Assembly (NCBI RefSeq): GCF_905147365.1
Contig: NC_056413.1
Location: forward strand, 3,550,501-3,614,500
Origin: Aricia agestis
Lineage: Eukaryota > Arthropoda > Insecta > Lepidoptera > Lycaenidae
DNA: 64,000 bases
Direction of reading: 5' to 3'
Under the pieces are notes generated by a model. That model had not been told where the DNA came from. It did not search any database and saw nothing but the letters and a program-made list of their open reading frames with translations. Every line of letters begins with the position of its first letter. The first letter of the stretch is position 1. Position numbers and translations under genes: made by a program. Below, in pieces: positions 1-12,155 of this stretch.

Positions 1-255
1 TCATTTTTTTTGTATATTTTAGCCAGTTTTGTTTTCTGGGTGTTTGAACACAGAAGAAAATCTGGCCATTTTTTTGGGTTTTTGGATGTTCTTATCTTTG
101 TTATTAATAAAATTATGAAAAAAAAGAAAACATAGGGACATGCTAATAGTGGCCATAGATATTCAGGAAAAAAATCATAGCTCTACCGGCATTATCCAGG
201 GAGGAAACAGGGGACAACGTTTGTATGGAAAAACGGCGGTGTGGAATCCTCTGCG
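1..255 (+). repeat. Dispersed repeat, inverse copy at 51497-51735
   Basis: GTGTTTGAACACAGAAGAAA, CCAGGGAGGAAACAGGGGAC and AAACGGCGGTGTGGAATCC appear in reverse order and complement at 51497-51735. Identity unknown. Confidence 0.7.
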
Positions 256-803
256 CGTTTTCTGCACTTTGTTCGCGCGGATTCTGCGCGCGTCGCGTGT
301 ATTTCCAAACGCAATTTGAGGTTCTATGCTAATTTTGAAAAGCTTATTTTCCAACATTTCCACAAATACCGCGTACGCGCAAATCTGAACGCGCCATAAC
401 GTGTAATTATATTCCGGTAACCCGTAGCCCGTATTCTTATAAATAGGCCGTTATAGGCGGCCTAGTGGCGGTAGCGTCCTAGGGGGGCTGCAGCGTCCAT
501 AGAGGCCCTACATATTACGTACATGGGGCGGTGGAAATAAAATGGCCTACTCTCATAAAAAAAGTATAAATTCGATACTGCCGGTAATAGAACTTAGAGG
601 TAAGGTGTGGACTGTGGTGGATCGGATATTTTGGGTATATTAACTACTGCTGAACAGCTCAGGGTGTGAATCAGCTCATGTTATTTACACTATCTGATTT
701 ACACTTTACAGTGAAAACATAGGCAAACATTACACGGTAGGTTTTGATGTCAGTTTTACCACAGTCATGACTGTGACTGATGCATAACCTGTCGTGTAAT
801 GCA

Positions 804-871
804 GTGACTGATGGTTGCATGAAGCTGATTGACGAAAATTTAGATTTTTGCTTCATGCAACCATCAGTCAC
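804..871. repeat. 22-bp perfect hairpin, miRNA-precursor size
   Basis: GTGACTGATGGTTGCATGAA at 804 and TTCATGCAACCATCAGTCAC ending at 871 pair over 22 bases with a 24-base loop. It lies in a wider region rich in GACTGA / TCAGTC repeats (750-1050), so a MITE origin is likely. Confidence 0.6.
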
Positions 872-1493
872 GAATTTTGAGTGAGTTTTGTCACATCTGA
901 CAAAATAGGAAGAAAATTAGAAACGTATACCTTTGAAAATTTTGGCTTTGACTGACATGAAACTGAAGAGAATAGAGTGACCGTCTAATACCATTCGTCA
1001 GTCCATCAGTCAAACATAATTCATGATTGACGGAATTGACTGTCGCTTGCCTGACCGTATAATGGATGTCTATGATCGTATAATGTATGCCTTATTAACC
1101 GGCTTTTTGTGGTGGGTTAATATTGTCAAACTCGCGTCAGGATGATAATCTGATCGATATCCGTAAGGCAGGGTAAGAGTAGACCTCCGGCGTCGCGTTG
1201 GCAAGGAAGTAATATCCCTATCTCTATTTAATGTTTATATGACCTTCTGCCGGCATTACCGCAGTAACCGTTGTTTTTTATTTACGACAAAATATAAGTT
1301 AGATGAAATTTTAGATGCTATTAAACTTAGCTGTAAACGATAATCATCTTCATCATGTATGTCTGTTTGCCGTAAAGCGGCAATAAAATATCCAAGTTCT
1401 GTCTAAACCGTAAACTATACGGTGACGGCGGAAATTCTTCAGTTAATAGATAAATCTAACTGATAATAATTTGTCGCAGGCCTTAGAGCTTAA

Positions 1494-1635
1494 GAGCCTG
1501 TTTCACCACTTTCTGATAAAGTGTCGAATATATAGGCTATTTACAACTTTTTTGACAGATTTTCAATACTTGATCTGTCAAGTTAATTGGTCGATAGCCT
1601 ATTCGTCCCTTATCAGGAAGTGGTGAAACAGGCCC
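1494..1635. mobile_element. piggyBac-like hairpin MITE with TTAA duplications
   Basis: TTAA occurs at 1490-1493 and 1636-1639. The ends GAGCCTGTTTCACCACTTTC and GAAGTGGTGAAACAGGCCC are inverted repeats. Internal AGGCTATT... / ...GATAGCCT also pairs, so almost the entire 142 bp folds. Confidence 0.7.
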
Positions 1636-1659
1636 TTAATATAAAGTTTGTATTCAACT

Positions 1660-1824
1660 AAATGACGCCCGCAACTCCGTTGCGCCAAAACTCAATTATC
1701 GCGCGGGAACCGTACATTTTTTCGGGATGAAAAGTACCATAATAAGTCCTTGCCCGGGACTCAAAGTATCTCCATGCCAAATTTCAGTAAAATCGGGTAA
1801 GCGGTTTGGGTGTGAAGAGGTAAC

Positions 1825-1856
<32 letters not shown>

Positions 1857-1926
1857 GGGCAGACAGACAGACAGACGTAAGACAAAGTACGGTACCAAAA
1901 CGAATTTGTTGCGGCCGTCATATCTA
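1660..1926 (+). mobile_element. GTCY-microsatellite MITE, copy 1
   Basis: GACGCCCGCAACTCCGTTGC, CGCGCGGGAACCGTACATTT, GGGACTCAAAGTATCTCC and AAATTTCAG blocks lead into an AGAC repeat (1829-1878). MITEs carrying hitch-hiking GTCY repeats are known in Lepidoptera. Confidence 0.75.
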
Positions 1927-2603
1927 GTAAGTAGTAATATACTAGCTCAAAGCCGAGCTTTGTGACTTGTGAGGGCTCGCGACGTTTTTCTTCGTGGTAA
2001 TAAACTAAGTCAGTTTTTTTTATATTTTAATAGTAACCAAACTTTGACTGACCGATGACAGCACATCTACATATAAATAAAAATTAGTATGTTAAATCAA
2101 TAAGCGTGATAGTTTTTCCGTAAAGTGTACCACAAAAGTGTTCAGGTTTTGGGATATACTAGGGCTCGCTTCTGGCTCCCTGATAATTCCAAGCTCCGAT
2201 TTTTTGCGCGGTCACTATATACGTATTTTCGATATTCTTCTTGCCCTGTGTTGGAGTATGCTGTATGAGCGTGCTATGGCTTATACAAATACGCCAAACC
2301 CGTTATATCAACACCGGAGTCCGGAACAATCGCCTACATCAAGAGGTTTTCAACTTTTTGTTTCGATAATAAAAGTAACGGGCCGACTTAACTACTTGTT
2401 TTGAGTTCAATATTACCCGACTGAGAATGAAGGGTTATGTGTTGTGTGCAACTTCGTTTCTAGTTCCATTATTTTCTTAATGTACTTGTTGTGGGAGAAA
2501 TAAACTTATTTATTATTATTATTATTAGTTCCATTCGTTCTCGGTTTACTTGCAAAATGGTATTCCTATTGAAGTTGTATTATGTTAACACTACAGACTT
2601 AAC

Positions 2604-3230
2604 CATTGAGATACTATAGACTGGAGAGAGCCTTATATCGGTGTATTTAAAGCGTCAAAAGCGTGTAATGTTATGTCCTACTTACTAGAACATAACAAAG
2701 GAGTCGGTCTGCATATTTCATGTAATAAAAGTGTTAATAAAGGGTTTTAGTGAACATTTAATGCTAGATATTGTTGAGTTTTGTGGTTCCGCTAAATAAT
2801 AAACCATAAAATGCCAAAGAATGCCTCAAACACGTGGGTTTAACATTAAATACGTAAGTTTTGAGCAACGTTTTTTGGGCTTTTCAATCGGTATTTTTGT
2901 AAGCTAAAAAGATAATTTATAAGTTTAATAATCCCTTATTCGTGCTATATAAGGCATTAGTGCTAAAAATGTCACATCAATTAATAATTTGGCTACAAAA
3001 ATTGCATAGCTTTTTACGTGTGTTTAGTGATTCTCATCATTTGAACTATACTTTATTGATATCATGAACTAAATGACTTTCTTTCCTGTATCATAATGTG
3101 CTTCGAAATAATCGACAAATAGAAATATTCAAGAAAATAAACGCACACTACTTGTATGATAAAAATAAGCACAAAATGGCCACGCGATGACGGGCTAAGA
3201 CTACATCTATACTATAATACCTTATCTATG
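2604..3230 (+). mobile_element. Non-autonomous DNA transposon with perfect 8-bp target duplication
   Basis: GACTTAAC flanks the element at 2596-2603 and 3231-3238. The ends are CATTGAGATACTATAG and, reversed, CATAGATAAGGTATTATAG. A second, inverted copy lies at 19496-20602 with its own 8-bp duplication. An 8-bp duplication fits hAT or P superfamilies. Confidence 0.75.
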
Positions 3231-3770
3231 GACTTAACAGTCAAGCATTTGCAAGCACATTGTACGATAGGGACCGATCACAAAGCGATACATTTTTAAC
3301 CGACATCCAAAAAGGTGAAGGTAATAATTATTACGTTTCAGGACAGACTTGGGCAGCGGTGTCGGGCTGCCTCAACTTTAAATGGCTCATTTAAAATGTT
3401 TCGCTTCGTCATCTTGCAATTTGAATTGACCTTAACTGCATTCAAACATCAAAGAGATGACCACAGCATTAACATATTACATAATGCGCCAGATAGTGGT
3501 CCGACCACTAACCGCTAACCACTAACTAGAACTGGACGCGCTTCGACTTAAAGGTACGAGAAAGAAAATAGACGTTAGACGACATTTTTCAGAGCGTTCG
3601 GAGAAACAACTTTGTCTCTAAACGAGGCAGTCTTGTGTATTTATACAGGATGTAATATAAATGATAATACTTCCTAAAGTACACACCCTAAAACTGTATG
3701 TGTCCTGCACATAATGTTGGGTCCACTCCCAATGTAGCAGAGTCGAAAGAATATTATTATTTAGCTACTA

Positions 3771-4073
3771 GCTGTCCCGGCAAACGTTTCTTTGCCATAT
3801 AAAGTATTTCGCCCGTATTATTTTATTGAAGTGACTAAATAAGTATGTCACCATCGCAACTTCCATCGCTATCCCGTCGCACAAACGATGGTCGCCGTCA
3901 GTCTCGAGTTGTAATAATTTACTATTATTTATTCAACAAATGCACTTATCAATATAAAAAGTACCCAGTAGCCGATTCTCAGACCCACTGAATATAAAAT
4001 TTGGTTTAAATCAGTAAAGCCGTTTCGGAGGGGTACGCGGCCTAACATTGTGACACGAGAATTTTATATATAA
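3771..4073 (+). repeat. AGCTGTCCCGGCAAACG...TGTGACACGAGAATTT repeat
   Basis: Opens CTAGCTGTCCCGGCAAACG and ends ACATTGTGACACGAGAATTT. The last 120 bp recur at about 55035-55150. Resembles the 3' end of a widespread insect LINE/SINE family. Confidence 0.55.
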
Positions 4074-5050
4074 GATTATATTTTAGTCACTAATAATTAT
4101 TATGATGTATCTTTTCTATGAGAAATGCCCCGATGTCACGAATTTGGCCCATACAATAATTTAAAAAGTAACCCTTTATAAGTGCTGCTACTTTCGTCCG
4201 CTAAGATATTTCTTTCGATCCGATTCAACACGAACATTATTACAAAAGCTACAACAAAATTGACATGATGTTTTTATTAAACCTTTCCTGCTAAAAAGAC
4301 ACAACAATGACATTCAAGATAGCCATAGCTTTTTGTGGCACACTGTTCAAATATTGACATTACAATTTCGTAAAGTTTTTCCGCGTGGATACGCGCGATT
4401 GGAGATGAGTGATGACCAATGCAGACAATGCTGAATATTTTAAATATCATGAAGGGAATCCTTCATGATATTTAAGTCCGCACTCTTTATAAAATGTTTA
4501 AAAAATGTTATATGCTAAACTAATTTAATCCATTTAAATTTAAACCTTATCTTTACCTAGAGCACCTTTACAATTTTAACCGCCGTACTCAGAGACATTT
4601 AATTATGATTAACCTTCAATTTAACCTTTAAGTACACGCGTTGTTTTGGGTATCGTTCCGTCACGCGTGGGGTCTAGAAGTACCCCAATATAAATATACA
4701 TATAAATTCAAAATGGTTAATAATTTGTAAAACCTGTTTTATATTATCTGAATTATATTCCTACTGTCACATTGTATGAAGCTTCGTGAATGGATTAAGC
4801 ATTTGAACTTTTTAATTATAAGCCAAATATAAGACAAAGTCAAAAGATATTAGAGAAACAAAAAATTAAAAAAGGAACTCTAAACATCGAAAATTTATAA
4901 AAACTTTTCGTCCCACTTCCAATGCAAAAACCTGTCATGGAATAGTTATGTAGGTAAACAAAATATGATGGACATCGATATTAATTTTGCACATTTTATA
5001 TTTAATTTTTTGTCATTTAAGATAAGAGAAGAGAAAAAAAAGAGAATTTG

Positions 5051-5160
5051 GCCGACGGTCGCGATGGATCGGGATGAATGGAAGGACTTGGGGGAGGCCT
5101 TTGCCCAGCAGTGGGACTGCATAGGCTCTTAAAAAAATAATAGAGAGAATTTAAATAAGT
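5051..5160 (+). mobile_element. 3' end of an RTE-type LINE
   Basis: The frame DRDEWKDLGEAFAQQWDC, followed by a stop and an A/AATAA-rich tail, is the usual C-terminus of RTE-clade ORF2 proteins in insects. Everything upstream is missing (5' truncation). Confidence 0.65.
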
Positions 5161-5240
5161 ACACTTTATTTATATTTTGTGTTGGGCAATGGCGAGGTTT
5201 GGTTAAGACTTAAAATCCAAGACTAGGGTTAGGATTAGAT

Positions 5241-5443
5241 TAGGGTGGGTTGCACCAGAGGCGTGGTTATAGTTACAGTTATGGTCAAAGTTATGGTTAT
5301 AGTTAAGGCTAACTAAACTTTGACAGATGTCTGTTGCTGTTGCGGTATGGCGTCCATTATTGACTTTAACCAAAAGTTTGACATTTTGCATTGTAGTTAT
5401 AGTTAAAGTTTTAGCTATAGTAAGTTGGTGCAACCCAACCTTA
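5241..5443. mobile_element. GGGTTGCACCAGAGGCG MITE, copy 1
   Basis: Starts GGGTGGGTTGCACCAGAGG and ends GTTGGTGCAACCCAACC. The interior is made of AAGTTA / TAACTTT repeats around a TATGGCGTCC core, so the copy can fold on itself. Confidence 0.75.
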
Positions 5444-7035
5444 AGGACTAGAGAAGTAGAGATATTCGTGTCTACCTTAGTAGAGGTAGATTACTGTAGT
5501 TTAATTTGTTATACTGCATACTTCATATCCAGTATCACAAATTTAAAGAAAAATATTTTATAAATATTTTACATAATGTATATAATTATTAACTATTTAG
5601 TAATTTTCTATCAGAATAACCTGAATACGGCTTCACTTACTAAACAATAATGTATTAATAAAAACTTACTTCAAAAATTACAATCGCCAAAAACTTGGAG
5701 AGAAACAGCGAAACTGCGATAACAATAATTATTTTTTAATACGTTTAAACACTAAATAATAGATATCGATTTTATATTGGTCCCAATCTGTCCATTCCTT
5801 CGTGATGTACAAAAAGTTGAATTGAGTGAATTGTTAGATTGACGTCTATATTCTGTTGACATCAATGAGTAAGTTGTGCTTGTTTATTTTGATTATGTAT
5901 CTACAATGCTCTCATTTTTTGTAGTCTTCACTCTTCGTTGAAAGATCTTGTCGCTGCATGATTTTGTAAAATTGGCTGACTAACTTGTAACTTTTGTCAA
6001 ACTCTACATATTTTTATTAAAATACTAGATGCTCCGGTGAACTCCAAAACTCACTGCATAATCTTTTCCTGGACTTCCACAAACATTTCAATAGCAAACT
6101 CTATTTAAGGGTCACTGGCCACATACACACTTTAAAGAGTTATCACATAGTTACACTCGATAGCACTCGATATACCTTTAACAGTTTTAGCACAGAATAG
6201 ATAATAGTACAAGTTTAAGTTATCTTATACCTATTTACTCACATCTGCAAATCATTATAAAAGTCAAAAACAATTATTAACCAATATCAAAAACTTACTA
6301 ATAGAATTTTTAGAATTTTGTGCTTCTCAGACTTGTAATTATAGCTTTTACGCTGCTGGCTATTCTTGGTTATGGTCACTTTACGATCTTTTACACCGCG
6401 CCGAAGTACTATTGGCAGGATATAATAGTAAATAAGGACGATTTATGGCTAAAGCTTACTCCCCGTCCTTGACAATTATGGCTTGGTTGTGGCAGAAGCA
6501 AATTTTTAATAACCCAGACTGCAATAAATTATCCTTACTACTTATTAATAAAATGCAAATCTTTCTGTACGTCTGTTAGCGCTGAACTGATTTAGATTAA
6601 AGGTATTAATTATATTATGTACTTATACTTTAATTAATAGACACTAGTAGTTAAATGCAATGTTTTCGCATCGAAAAAATATGTTGAAAAAATTAGAACT
6701 CTGAAAAATCAATTTACGTAAGGGGCAAATATGTATTATAGTTATTAAAATAGGAAGTTTCACTACTCAAGTTAATTTAAAAAAGTTTTTGATACATACA
6801 TAAGGCTTTATTTCTTTTCCAGTTAAACTTATCCTGTTTTAATTCTAATTATAAGAAGCATGTACTGAGACTATGAAATATCACATGGAATACAAAAGAA
6901 AATAGTTTGTAAATCGTTAATAATGTTGTTGTCTAAACCTCCCAACAGTTTTACTGCACGTAAGCTTATAATACACTTGAAATACAAATCTAATAAGTGG
7001 TTTAGAAAATTTTAAATAGATATAATATAATAATT

Positions 7036-7183
7036 AGGGTGGGTTGCACCAGAGGTTAAGGTTATCGTCAAATATGGCGTGCATTAAGGACTTTTACTAG
7101 GAGGTATTTGACAGTTCCTTTGACATTTTGTTATGGTTAAAGTTAAAGTTATAGTTATAGTAAGTTGGTGCAACCCACACTTA
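7036..7183. mobile_element. GGGTTGCACCAGAGG MITE, copy 2 (short)
   Basis: Same ends as the 5.2 kb copy, with a shortened interior (TATGGCGTGCATT). Confidence 0.75.
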
Positions 7184-7489
7184 AAAACTAAAACACAACA
7201 CTAAAACAACCGTAGAAGCTTAAACTAAGTACACAGAAACTAAGCTTCATAAGTTTCAAATACGAGAAAAACTTTGGGCTTCACAAGAATTTTTGAGTTT
7301 TGTATCCTATTATGGAATTATATAAATTAGGCTTATTAAAGCTTAGTTAAAAAAATAGGACGCTTTCAAAAGTTTTAAATACAAGAAAAACGAGCTTTTA
7401 CGAAAGATTATTGTTTACAAAACCTAGATTAAAATTAGTACGTTGAGTTACAGTAAAAGCGCAACTTAAAGAAAGCTCAGATAATGAAA

Positions 7490-7690
7490 AAGCTCACCGA
7501 GTGGGATGCGCGCTGGAGCAATGACTCGGACGCTCGCACTTGACCTTGTGCGCGCGAGTGCACGCGAAACGCCCGACTTACTCGTTTTATACTCAAGCCC
7601 GCTGTACACACTGCCGCCACGGATAGCGAGCTCGGGCCTGGGCCCAATTCGCGCAACACTTTAAGATCGCTCGGTCTCTATACTCTTTAT
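7490..7690. other. GC-rich, CpG-containing island in AT-rich DNA
   Basis: GCGCGCTGG, GTGCGCGCGAGTGCACGCG and CAATTCGCGCAACAC lie in a 200-bp block followed by a TATA-like CTTTATATCC. It could be a promoter or 5' exon of a gene not recognised here; nothing decides the strand. Confidence 0.25.
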
Positions 7691-7910
7691 ATCCTTTTTA
7701 TGGTTGTCCGAAAGAAACCGCTCTAAACGCTACCAATTTGCGCATTTTCGTAATCAGGCCCTTAACAACCTAAGAGCCAGCCAGCAGCAAATAGAGCTTT
7801 GCCTTTTTATAAAGGTAGAAATTTAGAAAGTTTATCTATACATGTATTTTTTTTGTGTCTTCTAGAGACTCTTGCCCATTCCACAGCGGGACTGATACAC
7901 AGCCTGAAGT

Positions 7911-8010
7911 ACAGTGAAACCTGGTTAATTGGAATCTAAAGGGACCAAGACTTTTCTACCAATTATTGAGGGCTCCTAATAATCCAGTTATCCAATTAAG
8001 CAGGTTAAAA
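7911..8010 (+). mobile_element. One end of a pogo/Tigger-like element
   Basis: CAGTGAAACCTGGTTAATTG resembles the terminal repeat of pogo-type elements. The other end was not found. Confidence 0.35.
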
Positions 8011-8519
8011 TAATGGGTGTCTCATTTACAGATACCGGCACTCACAGAGGTCAATATGTGTCGTTATTCAATTTTAAAAGCTTTCATTGGTTTGAGTTTT
8101 CGTTTTCCATTAATATACTGAGACCGAATTTCCTCGTTGTTTGTAATAATTCTACACAGGGTTGACTTTGGTGTGATTATTCTCCCTACATATTTCATCA
8201 TGCGACTTTCCACTATCATAATCTGATAGAAGTTTGGATATTTTTAAACTTTTATTCCTTTGTTTTTAGGTCAAAAACTGAGATAGTACTGACAAAAAAA
8301 GCATGCACGTTTGGCGTTGCGAAATGTATGTTTAACAAATATGTCAAAACTTGTCACCTATCGTAATTTGTCTCACTTATACAGGTTAATGAGCTGCAGA
8401 CTCATGGCGACTCATGGCGTGGCGACCGTGGCGTTATCCTTTGCCAGGGCTCAAAGTTCTCCCATACATTTTTTGCTAAATCAGTTCAGCGGCTTTAGTA
8501 TAAAAAGATAATAGACAGA

Positions 8520-9000
8520 CAAACATTCAGATAGTTCATTTCTGTCACTAATAAAAACAATTATGTATTAGAATCTTATTTTACAAAGAAAATGAGTTGT
8601 TTCCTTCGATTATGTTGGAAAACTCGCTCGTCAGTCAACTCTGCCGTGTGTCGCGACTCGCGGCCAACACAACTAGATCTGCAGTGTCCCGTCTCTAATA
8701 AATCTAAAAATACGATATATAAGGCAGGTGCGTACGGCTTCATCATTACTCAACATTATCATACCGACGACTGATACAATCTAGAACAATCTTTGACGAA
8801 TGCCGAAATAAACTTGCACTTAAATATTCAGAAAGTACTAAGATGCACTATAATATAACTTTAGTAATTAAAATGAAAATAAAATATTTGAGAGGGCGGA
8901 GGGTGCCCGATGGAAGATAGGCAATTTTTGGCCCATATTAAGTATCGATATTAGCTAGAACCCGTGTTGGGCGTATAATATATATAATCCATACTTACTC
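8520..9000. other. No gene recognised
   Basis: AT-rich. A TATATAAGGC motif at about 8716 is followed by TCATCATTACTC, promoter-like but unsupported. Confidence 0.3.
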
Positions 9001-9009
9001 CATACTTAC

Positions 9010-9235
9010 TTAATATAAAAAATGCGAAAATGTGTCTGTCTGTCTGTCGGTCTGTTACCTTCACGCCCAAACCGCTGAACCTATTTTGCTGAAATTTGGC
9101 ATGGAGATACCTTGAGTCCCGGGAAAGGACATAGAATACTTTTTATCCCGGCAAAATGTACAACACGCGCGAGAAACTAATTTTGGCGCAACCTTTTCGC
9201 TATAGTTTCGAATGTCGCCTACTAAAACCTTTTTA
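9010..9235 (-). mobile_element. GTCY-microsatellite MITE, copy 2
   Basis: Inverse orientation: GTCTGTCTGTCTGTCGG, then TCACGCCCAAACCGCTG, GAGTCCCGGGAAAGGACATA and CGCGCGAGAAAC. Confidence 0.72.
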
Positions 9236-9249
9236 TGGGACACTCTGTA

Positions 9250-10550
9250 TATTAGGTAGAAATAGTCACTTTCAAATATAAAATAGTATATAAATACTGC
9301 GTTGAGTCAGTCGACACATCCAAGTTGGTCGGCCAACGGTCCACGCCAGCGGCTCTCAACTGTGCAATTCCAAAATACTGCTGTTCCGGACTAGATAAAA
9401 GTGCCTCTATCTAATCCCTGTTGGTCTTGCTGATTGGCAAAATATAGTATACCTGTTACTTGATTAAACATGTGGTGTGAGTCACAGATTAAAATATTAT
9501 AGAAGAACAAAATGCAGAAAGCTAAATTGTTTCATAAATATCAAAGTCAAAGATCATGAGACTTGAGAGTGAAAGTTTTAAGAGTAAAATTTGCCTCTTC
9601 GTTCTGTAATTGTAGAGTTGTTTTTGGAGTCCAGTATTAGAATTTAAATGGTACTTTTAATCAAATGCAGTAAAATTATTATGACGCCAACAATAATATT
9701 AAAAAATAAAATATTTTATCAAACCTAAAAAAAGTAATTTTTTGCCTGTATTTGATTGATATCAATAAATGTTACGTTACCCTTTGTGTCTATTTTTAAC
9801 ACGCTTCGTTTGGGCTGTCTGTATGTAACATAATCTTTGAACACGATTTTTACCTATACCTACCCAGTAGTCTATTTATCATGGGGGTATGGTTTATAAG
9901 GTAAGGGGGTCCTGGCGGTCCGCCCCCCCCTCATTACTATCCATCTTACTTATCCAATCGACAATATATTATGTGCCCACCGATTTTCATCGGCGAGGTA
10001 CATGTTTTTAGTTCTATTTACAATATAATAATAATTATTATACTGTGGAGCGTGTCCGTAGGCAGAGGTATTTAAGGCTGCTGCAGAACCCTTCATTGGC
10101 GAGTCCAACTCGCACTTGGCCGCTTTTTTACGTTAGGGACTTATCAAAGCTATAATATATACGCCCGTGATATTTATTAATTTGAAACTTTGCATACGTA
10201 TTTAGAGCCAATGACTATGCTATTTTAGAAAAAAAAACTTTTTTAATTTTTTTAATATAATTTTATTTATTTAACAGTATTTTAATTTATGTTGAGAGGT
10301 ACTGAAGATTTCCAAGTAAGTTCCTTATACAAAGAAGACGTGTCCGACGTCACACTTAACAGTTTATGAGCTTTAGCCAAGATACTTTCCTGAATTCTTT
10401 ATTTATTTATTTATTGTGAAAACCAACAGCTTACATACTTAAAAAAATTACATAGAGCGTTTAACAAACAATAAAGCCAATAACAGGTTTCCCATATATA
10501 ACTATTATGTAGTACAAACTAAAATATATCAGAATAAATAAATCAGATAT
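9250..10550. other. No gene recognised
   Basis: AT-rich, with a fragment GAGTCCAACTCGCACTTGGC (10102) of the GGGTTCCGTA family and a TTTA repeat at 10398-10420. Confidence 0.5.
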
Positions 10551-10559
10551 ATCAGATGT

Positions 10560-11526
10560 CATGATGCGCAGTTCGGCTTTCGTTCTGGCCTTTCTACCGA
10601 GTCCGCAATATTGTGTCTTAAGAGTGCTGTCAAGTATTATAATGCAAGAAAAACACGCGTCTACGCCTGCTTCCTCGACCTATCGAAAGCATTTGACCTT
10701 GTCTCATATGACATTCTTTGGAAGAAGATGAGGAAGTCGCGTATACCTCATGAATTGGTTAATACTTTTAAATATTGGTATGACAATCAAATAAATATTG
10801 TCAGATGGGCTGGTGCGATGTCAGATCCCTACAAGTTGGAATGTGGCATGAGACAGGGCGGGTTAAGCTCACCTGTTCTATTTAACCTCTATATAAATGG
10901 ACTGATTGAGGAGCTCAGCAAGCAGCATATCGGTTGTCATATAGATGGAGTATGTTTCAATAACATAAACTATGCGGATGACATGGTCTTGCTGAGTGCC
11001 TCGGCCTGTGGTATCAAAAAGCTGCTTGATATTTGTGAGCGTTACGCAGCGTGGTCTTTCACAGTGGAACCAGAAAGGTGGATACAGTGCCGACTCTTTT
11101 ACTCAATGGCGTTCCTTTAGCTAGAGTCGAGGAGTTCAAATACCTAGGACATATTGTGACGTCCACTTTGAAAGACGACACTGATATCGAAAGGGAGCGA
11201 AGGGCGCTATCGGTTAGGGCGAATATGGTTGTTAGGAGGTTTGCGAGATGCTCGTTAGAAGTAAAAATGACGTTGTTTAGAGCTTTTTGTACATCCTTCT
11301 ACACTTGCAGCCTCTGGGCAGCATATACGCAAAAGACCTACAGCGTCCTTCACGTCCAATATAATAACGCATTCAGGATGCTGGTGGGGCTCCCCCGCTG
11401 GTGCAGCGCTTCGGCGATGTTCGCGTGCGCACGAGTGGACTGTTTCTTTGCCACAATGCGCAGGCGAGCATCGTCGCTGGTGCAGCGCATGCGGGGGAGC
11501 TCCAACGGCATGCTGGCCATGCAGTA
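10560..11526 (+). pseudogene. 5'-truncated non-LTR retrotransposon reverse transcriptase
   Basis: The reading frame starts mid-domain (AQFGFRSGLSTESA) and runs through the fingers/palm block LDLSKAFDLVSYDIL, MRQGGLSSPVLFNLYINGL and the catalytic NYADDMVLLSA. After CERYAA near 11048 the frame shifts and about 15 residues are lost. The thumb and C-terminal part then continue in another frame (EEFKYLGHIVTS, DIERERRALSVRANM, YTCSLWAAYTQ) to a stop at 11524-11526. This C-terminal signature is that of a CR1/Kiri-like LINE family common in Lepidoptera; the clade is inferred by memory of the motif, not by search. No endonuclease domain is present. The copy is dead because of the 5' truncation and the frameshift/deletion. 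Confidence 0.85.
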
Positions 11527-11765
11527 GTGGGTTGGGGTTCGAAGTGAAATTTGAGATACAAGGTGTGGACAATCTATCCTATTATTTAAAATATCGTAAA
11601 GAAAGCCCATATCCAGGACAATAGTCTTCCATCGCAATAAGAGAGATACATTGTCTCTGTTTATATACTTACATCAATATTACATATTATATGGACACTG
11701 GTAACTGTGCGGTATAAGCATTTGTGTAACATCCCACAAAAAAAATACGTATTGAGTTATGCGTT

Positions 11766-12026
11766 TAGGGTGGGTTGCACCAGAGGCGTGGTTAAAGTTA
11801 AAGTTATGGTCAAAGTTATGGTAATAGTTAAGGCTAACTTAACTTTACCCTGAACTACTTTATTGTGATCCATTGTAAATTTTCACGAAAAAATTTCGAT
11901 ATATTATGTAAATATTATGAGCGGTTATAGTTATCGTTAAATATGGCGTCCAAAACCAAAGATTTGCCATTTTGCACTGTAGTTATAGTTAAAGTTAACT
12001 ACAGTTATGGTGGAACCAACCCTTAT
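11766..12026. mobile_element. GGGTTGCACCAGAGG MITE, copy 3
   Basis: Starts AGGGTGGGTTGCACCAGAGG; the right end is degraded (GGTGGAACCAACCCTTA). The interior has CGTGG and AAAGTTAAAGTTATGG blocks. Confidence 0.72.
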
Positions 12027-12137
12027 TATCTAAACATAAACTTATAATGCTACGCTACGACGTCGTCGTCGTCGTGCTACGACAGTATATATTACGAGTA
12101 CCTAAGTCTATGTATCTAAAGAACATATTGAGTGCAC

Positions 12138-12155
12138 CTACGAATAATAAAAACT
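12138..12155 (+). mobile_element. Solo 18-bp terminal repeat of the CTACGAATAATAAAAAC family
   Basis: CTACGAATAATAAAAACT lies between AGTGCAC (12131-12137) and AGTGCAC (12156-12162). The flanking arms TCTAAAGAACAT / ATGTTCTTTAGA form a hairpin around it. Confidence 0.5.

Noticed and set aside
1820..1880. Short regular repeats as a CRISPR array
   Set aside because: AGAC units without spacers inside an insect MITE; the genome is eukaryotic.
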